A stretch of DNA of 64,000 bases from Pycnococcus provasolii. Taxonomy: Eukaryota > Chlorophyta > Pseudoscourfieldiophyceae > Pseudoscourfieldiales > Pycnococcaceae. Below the pieces are notes generated by a model. It did no database searches. It was not told where the DNA came from and was given only the letters and a program-made list of their open reading frames with translations. The DNA lies in NCBI GenBank assembly GCA_938743325.2, contig OW568876.1:372001-436000 (forward strand), written 5' to 3'. Both the position numbers and the translations under genes were made by a program. Each line of letters starts with the position of its first letter. Positions within the stretch are counted from its first letter, which is position 1. Shown one piece after another: positions 9,937 through 17,795 of this stretch.

Positions 9937-10497
9937 ATGGCGCCGTCGCGCCGCGCCACCACCAACACCACTAGTAGTAAAAGTGCAGCAGGCCGACCTG
10001 AGGGCACGGATGGCAGCGACTACAAGTACAGGATGACTGTGGAGTCGAGTACGTTGTTTCGTTTGGTCTCTGAATGGAGTCGGACAATGAGTCTCTGACT
10101 AACTCCAACACCCAACTTATAACTAGAGTACAAGCGTGCCGCGGCAGCACGCGAACTGCTTCAACGCATGCTCCTGATGCAGGTGCTCGCCGCGTTCGTC
10201 GGATGGCTGCTGCACGTCGTCGTGCTAAGCGGGGGTGTGACTTCGGCGTGCAGCGTTGCCAATATAGTCAGTCTGCTATCGGCGATCGCCGGGTTCGCCG
10301 GACGCGCGCGTGCGGGTCGCCGAGGCATGCTTCGTGTTCACGCATACGCAAGCTTGTCTACGGCAGCTGTCGGAGTCGGACTTGGTGTCTTGTCAGGCTG
10401 GAAGGATGGAAGCCTTGTTGCCGCCCTTCCGTGCTTGATGAGCGCGTTGGCGAATGCCGCAGCTGGGTCCACGACCGTCGTGCTCTTGTCGTCGTAA
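9937..10497 (+). CDS. Small multi-spanning membrane protein, two exons (9937-10048, 10127-10497)
   Basis: The first exon (ATG at 9937) encodes MAPSRRATTNTTSSKSAAG... and ends within a codon after DYKYRMTVES. A 78-bp intron (10049-10126) begins GTACG, has a branch-like CTGACTAAC at 10097-10105 and ends CTAG. Joining the exons gives 160 residues, ...ESKYKRAAAARELLQRM followed by four hydrophobic segments separated by short basic loops (RARAGRRG) and ending at the C-terminus. The frame is continuous only across this splice, which supports it. The protein is small, with the N-terminus probably cytosolic, and I do not recognise its family. A UGUAA motif follows at 10518. It is convergent with the SufE gene, with 47 bp between the stops. 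Confidence 0.65.
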
Positions 10498-10544
10498 CAC
10501 GGTTATTCTCTTGTCTGTGTAATTTGCTTTTTCGTTACTCTTTG

Positions 10545-11132
10545 TTATGCCAAGTTTGCCGCCTTTTTCTGTATCAACCGGAACATGTTCAGAAAGCCGT
10601 TGCTCCTGCTCGGCGTAAGGCTTTGTTTGAGTCCAAGTTGTTCGATGAACGTCGGCTCGAGCGTCACCACCTCGTCTGGCGTGGCACCCGTAAGTCCCTT
10701 GCACAGCAGCGCCGCAAGTCCCTTGGTAAGTTGGCTGTCACTGTCCGCCTCGAGCTTGAGTTTGCCATCTTCATCCAGGTTCACGATCACCCACACTTGC
10801 GACACGCACCCTTCCACTTTGTTCTGATCAACTTTGTGTACGTCGTCCATGGCGGGTAGTTTCTGCGCCATGAAGAGCAGCTGTTTGTATCTCGCCATGG
10901 GGTCAGGGACCATTTGGAACGCGCCGACGAGTGACTGGAGGTTCGAAGGAAGACTAAACACACGAGAAGCAACACCACGACGCTGTCCTCCAGGACGTAT
11001 TCTACCAACGAAAGAATAACGAGGAAGACTACTACTGCGCGCCGCAAGAACACAAGAACGCACGACGCCGGTGCCTCCTCCTCCTCTGACGCTGACGGAC
11101 ATTGGTGCTCCGGATCTGGAGGCCAGAGACAT
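10545..11132 (-). CDS. Plastid SufE-like sulfur acceptor for Fe-S assembly
   Basis: A 195-residue protein whose C-terminal ~130 residues match SufE/CsdE: LQSLVGAFQMVPDPMARYKQ, LLFMAQKLPAM, then GCVSQVWVIV, whose Cys is the conserved persulfide-accepting residue, and GLTGATPDEVV. SufE takes sulfur from the cysteine desulfurase SufS and passes it to the SufBCD scaffold. In algae and plants this happens in plastids and mitochondria. Residues 1-60 (Ser/Arg/Gly-rich, no acidic residues) look like a transit peptide, plastid by family precedent. The ORF has no BolA or NadA fusion as seen in some plant SufE proteins. The start at 11132 lies only 18 bp from the end of the next upstream ORF. Confidence 0.85.
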   Translation of the reverse strand: MSLASRSGAPMSVSVRGGGGTGVVRSCVLAARSSSLPRYSFVGRIRPGGQRRGVASRVFSLPSNLQSLVGAFQMVPDPMARYKQLLFMAQKLPAMDDVHKVDQNKVEGCVSQVWVIVNLDEDGKLKLEADSDSQLTKGLAALLCKGLTGATPDEVVTLEPTFIEQLGLKQSLTPSRSNGFLNMFRLIQKKAANLA

Positions 11133-11150
11133 TATTATTAGGCTTCTTAG

Positions 11151-11858
11151 TTATCCAGAAATGCTGTATGCATTGATTGGGACGGAGAGCTCTCTCTGGG
11201 CGGAAACGGAAGCGACGGAGCCACAAGAAAGGGGCGGAAAAATCAGGGAAGTGGGGAACCCCGAAACGAAACCCCGAATCCTGGTTAGGGTTAGGGCTAG
11301 GCCAACCGCAGCAACAACAACGTTTGAAGGAGCGCTTATCGGCGTGAGTGTGATCCACTCCTTATCCACCGGAAGAAACGTGCGGTCGGTGGACTTCACG
11401 TAGAGCGGCGAGTCGGGCTTGAGAGGCGTCTTGCCGATGACGTCCCAGATGGTGAGCGGTGCACGGCGAGCAAGCGGGTACTTGCTACACCCTGGCAATC
11501 CTAGCTTTTTCCACGTGGCGTGGTTGTGCGCCGAGCGGTTGGTGGGCTTGACGCCCATGGTGTCAAGCCACTCTTTGATCGGGACGAGCGTGTTGACGAC
11601 TTGGATGCCGTACGCCGTCGACCACCAAGCTTCGGAGTCTGTGCAGACGATTCTCCACGACAAGCGCAGAGATGACATTTGCATATTTATCTTGAGGACC
11701 TCGCTCGCCATGTTGGCGATATCATCGAGATAGACATTTCCGCCACCGGGCGCCGCGAACTTCGCCAGACCTCCAGGCTCCAGCAACAGCGGCGGCGGCA
11801 CGCGCGCCACCGGCGAGAGGAACGTTTCCACCAGGCGCGGGAGCGGGTGCGTTGACAT
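11151..11858 (-). CDS. Orphan ORF, 235 residues, C-terminal part doubtful
   Basis: An open frame from an ATG at 11858. Residues 1-175 have protein-like composition (for example YLDDIANMASEVLKI, SWRIVCTDSEAWWST, IKEWLDTMGVKP). The last ~50 residues are translated through a TTAGGG-type tract at 11284-11296 and through the likely SufE promoter, so the true stop may be earlier or an intron may be present. I recognise no family. A TTGGGGATCCCG motif and a long G run (C run on the plus strand) lie just upstream of the ATG. It is divergent from the dihydroxyacetone kinase gene. Confidence 0.4.
   Translation of the reverse strand: MSTHPLPRLVETFLSPVARVPPPLLLEPGGLAKFAAPGGGNVYLDDIANMASEVLKINMQMSSLRLSWRIVCTDSEAWWSTAYGIQVVNTLVPIKEWLDTMGVKPTNRSAHNHATWKKLGLPGCSKYPLARRAPLTIWDVIGKTPLKPDSPLYVKSTDRTFLPVDKEWITLTPISAPSNVVVAAVGLALTLTRIRGFVSGFPTSLIFPPLSCGSVASVSAQRELSVPINAYSISG
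11284..11296 (+). repeat. Short telomere-like tract
   Basis: Two TTAGGG units plus a degenerate third, about 150 bp upstream of the SufE start, inside the 3' part of the orphan ORF. Confidence 0.7.
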
Positions 11859-11902
11859 CTTTTCCAGTACTAAAGTTACGACGCGACCGGGATCCCCAAA
11901 CT

Positions 11903-11966
11903 CCCCCCCCCCCCCCCCCCCCCAGCGAAATGTTTAACAAGTCTACGACGGATCCCCCCCCCCCCC
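11903..11966. repeat. Two long C homopolymers in a divergent promoter
   Basis: Runs of about 21 C (11903-11923) and 13 C (11954-11966), each preceded by a GATC-containing motif, lie between the orphan ORF (minus) and the dihydroxyacetone kinase gene (plus). Their exact length may be affected by sequencing. Confidence 0.8.
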
Positions 11967-12060
11967 AATGATTGATCCGTCCCAAAAACGCCTCCGCCTC
12001 GCTCGATGTGACTATCCGCCTCCTCCCTCTCCCAAATCCGTGCAGTGCGAATCGACCGAC

Positions 12061-14295
12061 ATGTCTGCGGCGTCCGGCGCGAAGAAGCGCGCGTTCCTCA
12101 ACGCGCCCGCCGACCTCGTGACGTCGTCGCTCGACGGCGTGCTCGCCACCTCCAGCCATCTCGCGCGCCTCGACGGATACGACACCGCAATCCGCGTTCT
12201 CGTGCGTCGTGACTGGTCAAAATCAAAAGTGGCGCTCGTCACCGGAGGAGGATCTGGACATGAGCCGGCGCACGGCGGCTACGTCGGACAAGGTGGCCTG
12301 ACTGCCGCGGTGTGCGGCGACGTCTTCGCGTCGCCGTCCACCGAAGCTGTGTGCGCAGCCATCAGGCACTGCGCGGGCCCGAAGGGGGCGCTGCTCATCG
12401 TCAAGAACTACACGGGTGATCGGCTCAACTTCGGGCTGGCTGCGGAAAGGTGCAAGGGCGAAGGTTACCGCGTGGAGATGATTGTCGTGGGCGAGGATGC
12501 CGCAATACCCTCCGCCGACGTCGGTATGGCGGGTCGTCGTGGGCTTTGCGGAACCGTTCTCGTGCACAAGGTGGCTGGTGCAGTGGCGGAGTCTGGCGCG
12601 GACCTCGACTCTGTGCTCGACGCCGCCAACCACGTCGCATCTCACATGCGCACGATCGGCATCTCTCTCACGTCGTGCAACATCCCAGGTGCACCTGCTG
12701 ACCCTAACTCAGCTGCAAGGCTTAACCACGACGAGATGGAGGTGGGACTTGGCATCCACGGTGAGCCTGGCTTTAAGAAGGAGGCGTTCAAGGGATGCCA
12801 AGACGCGATGGAGCGAGCCGTGCGCCTGCTCATGGAGGAGCGCAAGGGCGCGCTCGACGACAGCTTCGATGCAGGTGGTGGTGATGACGATTCGCCGACG
12901 GCACCACCACCCTCGACGGCACCACCACCCTCTTCAGCAGAAAAGTCGACTGACGAGGAGGAGGCGATGAAGCTGATAGATAAGCGCGTGATGAAGGAGT
13001 TTGACGGCGCGTTTTACGGAGGGGTCGTTACGAGCTACGACGCCAAGAAAAAGTGGTTTCACGTGCGCTACGATGATGACGACCAGGAGGAGTTGACTCG
13101 CAACGAGCTTGACAAGATTCTCGTGGACAAAAGCAAAAAGCGCCGATCGCTAGGAGACGCCCCGAAATACGTCAGCTTGCACAAGACTGACGTGTACGTT
13201 CTGCTGGTGAATAACCTTGGCGGATGCACGCCACTGGAGCTAGGTGTCGCCGCAGGTGACGCGCTTCGTGCATGCCACAAGCGCGGCATGCACGTTGTGA
13301 AGGTTGGCGCCGCGCCATTCATGACGGCGCTCGACATGGTTGGCATCTCGATCACACTGTTTCGCGTATCGCCGACGGGCGATGCGAAGTTCCGCATTCT
13401 CGAGCGTCTCGGCGAGGCATGCCAGCTTCCCGGTTGGCCCGTGCTTGGACTCAGCGCGGGTGCAAAGTCGACTAAGGAGTTTTTGCTGCCCCTGCCTGGC
13501 GGAAAGAAGAGCGCAGGAGGTGGAGGAGGTGGAGAGCCTAAGGCGAAGAAGCAGAAGAAGGCGGACGGCGGCGGCGGCGGCGGCGGCATCGTTCTTGACG
13601 CCGATGCGCACGATGCAGTGCGCTGCGCGCTCGATGCTGTTTGCGGGGGTATTGACATCATCGAGCCTGAGTTGACGAAACTTGACAGTGCGACGGGTGA
13701 CGGTGACTGTGGCACCACCTTCAAGGCTGGCGTCGCATCGATCCGTCATGCGCTGCAATCGAATTCGGGTGTTCTCAGCGCATCCCCGCCGAAGAATGTG
13801 ACGTTTGCGGATGTCATAGGCGCCGTGGCGTCGTGCGTTCGCTCATCCATGGGCGGTACTTCGGGTGCACTGTACGACATCATGCTGTCAGCGGCGGAGG
13901 CTTCTTTGCTGCAGGTTGATGCTGATGGGGAAGTGCCTCCTGCGGTGCGCGTCGCGCGCGCGATGCGTGCTGGTGCGGAGGCTGTGATGAAGTACGGACG
14001 CGCCAAGCCGGGCATGAGCACGATGCTCGACGCACTCGTGCCAGCCGTGGAGGCATTCGAACAGATTGCGTCGACGGCAAGTGCGGTTGAGTGTACAAAG
14101 GCGATGGCCAAGGCTGCGAAGGATGGGTTTGAGGCGACAAAGACGATGTCAGCCAAGGCTGGGAGAGCTAGCTATACCAGCGAGGCTGTGCAGGCTGGAC
14201 ACGGTGATCCTGGAGCATTCGCGTGTGCCGGTTGGCTGAAATTCATCGAGGCTAGTTTGTCTGACTTGGCGAACAACAACGGCGGTGGTGAGTAG
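12061..14295 (+). CDS. Dihydroxyacetone kinase (DAK1-DAK2) with a Tudor-like insert
   Basis: An ATP-dependent DHA/glycerone kinase, which phosphorylates dihydroxyacetone. Counting from the ATG at 12061 it has 744 residues. The DhaK (DAK1) domain begins with KRAFLNAPADLV and GGGSGHEPAHGGYVG; the covalent substrate-binding His is near residue 233 (GLGIHGEPG). DAK1 is interrupted after LLMEERKG by a Pro/Ser/acidic linker and a ~50-residue Tudor-like module near residues 303-355 (FDGAFYGGVVTSYDAKKK, then WFHVRYDDDDQEEL). DAK1 resumes at VYVLLVNNLGGCTPLE. The C-terminal DhaL (DAK2) domain has LDSATGDGDCG near 545 and SMGGTSGALYDIM. The typical enzyme has ~570-600 residues; the excess is the insert plus Gly/Lys linkers. 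An in-frame ATG at 11968 is possible but directly follows a C run. A TGTAA signal is at 14304. Confidence 0.88.
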   Translation: MSAASGAKKRAFLNAPADLVTSSLDGVLATSSHLARLDGYDTAIRVLVRRDWSKSKVALVTGGGSGHEPAHGGYVGQGGLTAAVCGDVFASPSTEAVCAAIRHCAGPKGALLIVKNYTGDRLNFGLAAERCKGEGYRVEMIVVGEDAAIPSADVGMAGRRGLCGTVLVHKVAGAVAESGADLDSVLDAANHVASHMRTIGISLTSCNIPGAPADPNSAARLNHDEMEVGLGIHGEPGFKKEAFKGCQDAMERAVRLLMEERKGALDDSFDAGGGDDDSPTAPPPSTAPPPSSAEKSTDEEEAMKLIDKRVMKEFDGAFYGGVVTSYDAKKKWFHVRYDDDDQEELTRNELDKILVDKSKKRRSLGDAPKYVSLHKTDVYVLLVNNLGGCTPLELGVAAGDALRACHKRGMHVVKVGAAPFMTALDMVGISITLFRVSPTGDAKFRILERLGEACQLPGWPVLGLSAGAKSTKEFLLPLPGGKKSAGGGGGGEPKAKKQKKADGGGGGGGIVLDADAHDAVRCALDAVCGGIDIIEPELTKLDSATGDGDCGTTFKAGVASIRHALQSNSGVLSASPPKNVTFADVIGAVASCVRSSMGGTSGALYDIMLSAAEASLLQVDADGEVPPAVRVARAMRAGAEAVMKYGRAKPGMSTMLDALVPAVEAFEQIASTASAVECTKAMAKAAKDGFEATKTMSAKAGRASYTSEAVQAGHGDPGAFACAGWLKFIEASLSDLANNNGGGE

Positions 14296-14355
14296 CAAAA
14301 GATTGTAACGGGTGGTATAGTTGGGCGGTAACCAAAAAAAAAAACGTCTTTCAAA

Positions 14356-15177
14356 TCAAAGCAGGCACTCTGGAATGTCGACAAGCGTGGCTGCCATCAA
14401 TTTCATGATTTCGAAGCGCGTGACCATGCCCACGAGTGTCTTACCATCCTTGCGGCTCACCACGGGAAGGCGCACGATGCCGTTGTTGACCATATCAGCC
14501 GCAGCCTCACTGATGGTGGCATCCTCCGTGACGACAATCGCTGGGCTGGTCATCGCCTCGTCGACAAGCCCCTCCAAGAAGGAGGCTGCCTCTCGCGCGG
14601 ATGCGGGCGCGTCGCTCAGGCAGCTGTTGAAGCGATCCTCCGAAAGCAGGTCGGCAATGTCATCCTCGTCCACGGAACCCACCATGATGTCCTCCGACCA
14701 CTTGGACATGAGGTTGTCCGAGTTTCGAGAGGAGCCAGAGCTGTCCTTAAGCTCGCGCCAGAGGACATCTGTTAGTGAGACGACACCAACCACCTCGTTT
14801 GTGGTTGGATCGACGACCGGCAAGCCGCTTGTGTCTTCTCCCAAGAAGGTGACAAGAGCACTGCGCAGAGGCGTGGACGGCGTGATGGGTGGATCGGGTG
14901 CTGGCTGCATGAGCTGGGAGACGAATAGCTTTGGTATTTTCGACGACGACGAAGACCACTGCTCGTTGTCGAATCGTTCCTCGAAGTCGGTTAGGAGCGG
15001 CGTTCCATCGAGGCCGGTTGGCGTATTTGTTGAGGAGGAGGAGGAGGAGGAGGAGGAGGAGGAGGACGCGACAAACCACCACCACCGCGAGGAACGAGAA
15101 CGATGACATGATGAGTGGCGAGAACGCCGAGCAGGAGTTACTGACGCCGCCGACGCTGACGACGCTGACTTCATCAT
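14356..15177 (-). CDS. CBS-domain pair protein with Ser-rich N-terminus
   Basis: A 273-residue protein with two CBS domains, the adenosyl-ligand-sensing module. CBS1 spans ~residues 85-140 (FVSQLMQPAPDPPITPSTPL, GLPVVDPTTNEVVGVVSLTDVL). CBS2 spans ~205-265 (AMTSPAIVVTEDATISEAAA, RLPVVSRKDGKTLVGMVTRFE). The N-terminal 50 residues are basic and carry a 13-Ser run, consistent with an organelle transit peptide, possibly plastid as for plant CBSX proteins. The first ~30 codons are duplicated at 21034-21160 in the inverted repeat. It is convergent with the DHA kinase gene. Two adjacent ATGs at 15177 fix the start. Confidence 0.75.
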   Translation of the reverse strand: MMKSASSASAASVTPARRSRHSSCHRSRSSRWWWFVASSSSSSSSSSSSTNTPTGLDGTPLLTDFEERFDNEQWSSSSSKIPKLFVSQLMQPAPDPPITPSTPLRSALVTFLGEDTSGLPVVDPTTNEVVGVVSLTDVLWRELKDSSGSSRNSDNLMSKWSEDIMVGSVDEDDIADLLSEDRFNSCLSDAPASAREAASFLEGLVDEAMTSPAIVVTEDATISEAAADMVNNGIVRLPVVSRKDGKTLVGMVTRFEIMKLMAATLVDIPECLL

Positions 15178-15349
15178 CTTGCGTGATCACGTTGTGGTGG
15201 AACAAGCAAGCGTCAGTGTGTTATCGCCCGAAGTGAGCTCACTCAGCGTACGTGCGAGAAGGAGGGAGGGTCCCGAGACATTCCTTGTCACCACGCTGTA
15301 CAACATCTACAGATTACCCTCGGGATACCGGTTTATCACGGGTCAAGGC

Positions 15350-15508
15350 TACAAAAGGTCAGCGGTTCAACTCCGCTATTCTCCAGTTTTCAGCTGCAGG
15401 GGAATTGTAAGTTCTCCCTTCATCATTCTTTCAATCTCTTTGGCTGTAGACTCGTGCTGACGATTTCAACCAATTTCAGAACTCAGTGGTAGAGTGTTTG
15501 TTTTGCAT
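15350..15508 (+). tRNA. Circularly permuted tRNA-Ala(TGC) gene with an intron in its 5' half
   Basis: The 3' half comes first: positions 38-73 at 15350-15385, with anticodon-stem ACAAA, T-arm AGCGG/TTCAACT/CCGCT, acceptor ATTCTCC and discriminator A. A 13-nt spacer follows, then the 5' half: GGGGAAT plus T8 at 15399-15406, a 73-bp intron, then A9 onward at 15480 with D-arm ACTC/GAGT, anticodon stem TTTGT and loop TTTGCAT (anticodon at 15504-15506). Assembled, every stem pairs fully, U33 and A37 are present, and the acceptor has G3.U70, the alanine identity element. A run of ten T at 15511 directly follows the 5' half, as expected for a Pol III terminator. GGTTCAACTCC serves as B box. Read in normal order there is no tRNA here. 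The sequence shows the structure; expression is inferred. Confidence 0.88.
15407..15479 (+). other. GT-AG intron inside the tRNA 5' half (between positions 8 and 9)
   Basis: It starts GTAAGTTC, has GTGCTGACG 19-27 bp before its end, and ends ATTTCAG. Removing it restores an acceptor stem that pairs 7/7 with the 3' half, plus T8-A9. In the second copy (20731-20808) the ends and the CTGAC box are conserved while the interior differs. The signals resemble a U2-type spliceosomal intron, although an ectopic splicing-endonuclease intron is the alternative. Confidence 0.75.
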
Positions 15509-15510
15509 AC

Positions 15511-15520
15511 TTTTTTTTTT
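15511..15520 (+). terminator. Pol III terminator of the permuted tRNA-Ala gene, copy 1
   Basis: Ten consecutive T two bases after the last tRNA 5'-half nucleotide. Confidence 0.75.
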
Positions 15521-15919
15521 GCTGGTGCCTGCGGATAAATGTGATCCACCCGCGGCCGCCGGCGTCCACTGTGCGGCCGCCGGGCCGAGAAAAGAATAGA
15601 CGATGAACCACGAACACACGCACGTGCTCTGACGTGCACGCCGGAGGAGGAGGAGACGTACAACATTGCTTACAAATAGTCACCAATAGCGCACGAACAT
15701 ACCCCAACTGCAAAATGCACACCACCACCACGTCGTCACCTCACACTCCTATGCAAGTCGCTGGTGGTCGTGCTCACCGGACAAAGTGGACATATCGTCA
15801 CGCTGAGCAAGTAAGTACGTGGAAAGGAGGAGTGGGAGATAGATTATGACGGATCTCAATCAATGGAAAGAGCAACGATTTATAACACTGTAACATACAG
15901 CACTCTCTCTCTCTCTCTT

Positions 15920-17008
15920 CTACGCCGCCTCCTTCTCCCAAAGTCCGTCGTGCGCGGCTGCCATGCCCTTGTACACCCTTTGCGAGGGCATGGCTGCGGT
16001 GCGGTGACTGCCGAACGGTTGCCACGCCTCCACAAGCTGCAAATCACCAGTCGCAGCCATTTCGATGTGGCGGCGCAAGCTCACGGCATTCACACGAGCT
16101 GGCGACCACGTCTCACTGCTATCGGTGTTCTCCATGGCCAACGGGAAGACAGCTTTCGAAGCGACATCGAACACCACCGCGGCTGGGACATCGTCCTCGT
16201 TGACGCCAAACGCAGACGCAAGACTTTCCGGCGCCTCGCTACGATCGCCGCAGCAAAGAATGAGTGCAAGTCCGCGCACGTGGCGTGCAGCTTCGACGAG
16301 ATCAGAAGCAAGAGGATGCGACTTGTCGCACACCTTGCTCTTGTCGAAGATCAGTGCCGCGAGGCGTTGTTCACCACCCAGATTGGCGCGAATGAATTCC
16401 TGCCACGCGTTGGAATCCAAGAAGGGAATCATAGGCGGCACGAGTGCGAGCGTGAGAAACTCGCGCACACCCTCTGTGGTGATGGTGTCGTCGGCGAGAC
16501 GGCTAATATACGTTCCCGAGTCTCCACCAGACTTCTCGATGGACGCCACGGCAGGTGCGGTGACTTGGTACTCGGGAATCGTGCAGTCTTCGTCGTCAGC
16601 TTCCTCGTCACACAGCAGCACGGCAATGGGCAGTGGTTGAGTGCTGTCGCCGGAAGTCGTCACGGGGACGTGTGCACCTTCGATGCCGTCAAAAAACGCT
16701 TGGTGTGCCTTTGAGTTGCGACGCAGAGCTGCTACGATGACCACGGGCGCCGTATGATCGTCCACGTACTGCTTGAACGCTTTGGGATTTTCGTAGAACG
16801 TGAGTGACTCGGCTGAGTCCGCGAAATCTTTGACGACGTGCGTGCGTCGCTTTCCAGGTAGAGGGAGTGTTGTTCCCTTGTTGTTCGCTGACTGGTCATC
16901 CACAACTGGGCATCCTCCTTCTCCTTGTTTAGAGATATCGCACGACTGCGCAAGGATGGCAGGAAGAGACGCTGCAAGCACGAGAAGAGTCACCAAGACC
17001 GAAGACAT
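15920..17008 (-). CDS. Secreted/ER PDI-like thioredoxin-fold protein without CxxC
   Basis: A 362-residue protein. Residues 1-21 (MSSVLVTLLVLAASLPAILA) form a clear signal peptide. The rest resembles the non-catalytic b and b' thioredoxin folds of protein disulfide isomerases: FYENPKAFKQYVDDHTAPVVIVAA, a YQVTAPAVASI segment, and LDSNAWQEFIRANLGGEQRLAALIF, but there is no CGHC or other CxxC active site and no KDEL-like end. A role as an ER-lumen chaperone-like or redox-inactive PDI relative is inferred. The ATG at 17008 is chosen because nothing upstream in frame is an ATG. The last third of the gene is duplicated at 20035-20271. It is divergent from the DOMON gene with a telomere-like tract between them. 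Confidence 0.6.
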   Translation of the reverse strand: MSSVLVTLLVLAASLPAILAQSCDISKQGEGGCPVVDDQSANNKGTTLPLPGKRRTHVVKDFADSAESLTFYENPKAFKQYVDDHTAPVVIVAALRRNSKAHQAFFDGIEGAHVPVTTSGDSTQPLPIAVLLCDEEADDEDCTIPEYQVTAPAVASIEKSGGDSGTYISRLADDTITTEGVREFLTLALVPPMIPFLDSNAWQEFIRANLGGEQRLAALIFDKSKVCDKSHPLASDLVEAARHVRGLALILCCGDRSEAPESLASAFGVNEDDVPAAVVFDVASKAVFPLAMENTDSSETWSPARVNAVSLRRHIEMAATGDLQLVEAWQPFGSHRTAAMPSQRVYKGMAAAHDGLWEKEAA

Positions 17009-17243
17009 CGCCAACGTGGTGGTGAATGAGTCGGTGGTCGACGAGTGACGCAGCGCACCACGTCATCCAGATCGCCAATATAGCGTCATCACGAGCCACC
17101 CACGACGAGCGAGACACGGCGGTGGTGGGCGGAAGAAAGGCGTCCGGGAGTCCAGGATACCAAATACGTTCAGTTCAGTTCAGTACAAAAGAGGAGGCTG
17201 GGAAGGCGGAGGATGAGGTCGAGGACACTAAAACGCCCTCGCC

Positions 17244-17290
17244 AACCCTAACCCTAACCCTAACCCTAACCCTAACCCTAACCCTAACCC
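17244..17290 (-). repeat. Interstitial telomere-like tract (CCCTAA)n
   Basis: About eight CCCTAA units between the divergent PDI-like (minus) and DOMON (plus) genes. The following ~250 bp (17300-17550) consist of short near-repeats of TGTCAG/CTGACA and TGATTGGT, with no coding signal. Confidence 0.95.
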
Positions 17291-17795
17291 CGCATTTGAT
17301 TGGTGTGATTGGTCGGCGTGATTGGTCGAGGTGATTGGTGATTAATCGGTGATCCCTGACACTGACACAATCTGACAGTTTCAGATAGGTGTTTCAGATA
17401 GGTGTGTCAGATTGTCACAGTCAATCTGACACTGTGATTTCCTGTGTGTCAGTGCCTGTCTGACACCGTGTGTCAGAGCAGGCCAGCCCTGTCACGGACA
17501 GCACTGACACGCACTGACACTCTCGTCACTCGTCTGGCACACATCTTATCCCCATCCTATCTATACACGGGTGGGTACTCGTTATCATATCACGGGTAAG
17601 AAGCGTATTCTGCAGCACGCCCGCCATCGCCGTCGATCGCCACGCAACCAACAACCAGTTGACGTTTCGGAACGAAGTCGGATAAAAATAAAACAGCGAG
17701 CCGTCATGGGACCCGTGCAGAAAAACACTTCCTCGCTCGCACGACTGCGTCGTCTCGCGCTCGATCTCGCTCAACCCCGGAGAACGGATCGCGGG

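Larger units (their letters stand above)
15090..16236 (+). repeat. Inverted segmental duplication, arm 1
   Basis: This segment recurs in reverse complement at 20035-21160. It holds the first ~30 codons of the CBS gene, the whole intergenic region with the permuted tRNA-Ala gene, and the last ~105 codons of the PDI-like gene. Apart from a few indels and the tRNA intron interior the arms are nearly identical, which suggests a recent event. Since both flanking genes are complete here, this is the likely source copy. Confidence 0.9.

Noticed and set aside
15290-15385. A conventional (non-permuted) tRNA with an intron ending at the ATTCTCC acceptor
   Set aside because: A GGAGGGT upstream can pair with the acceptor through wobble pairs, but the candidate anticodon loop lacks U33 and no D-arm forms. 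The downstream 5' half fits perfectly instead.
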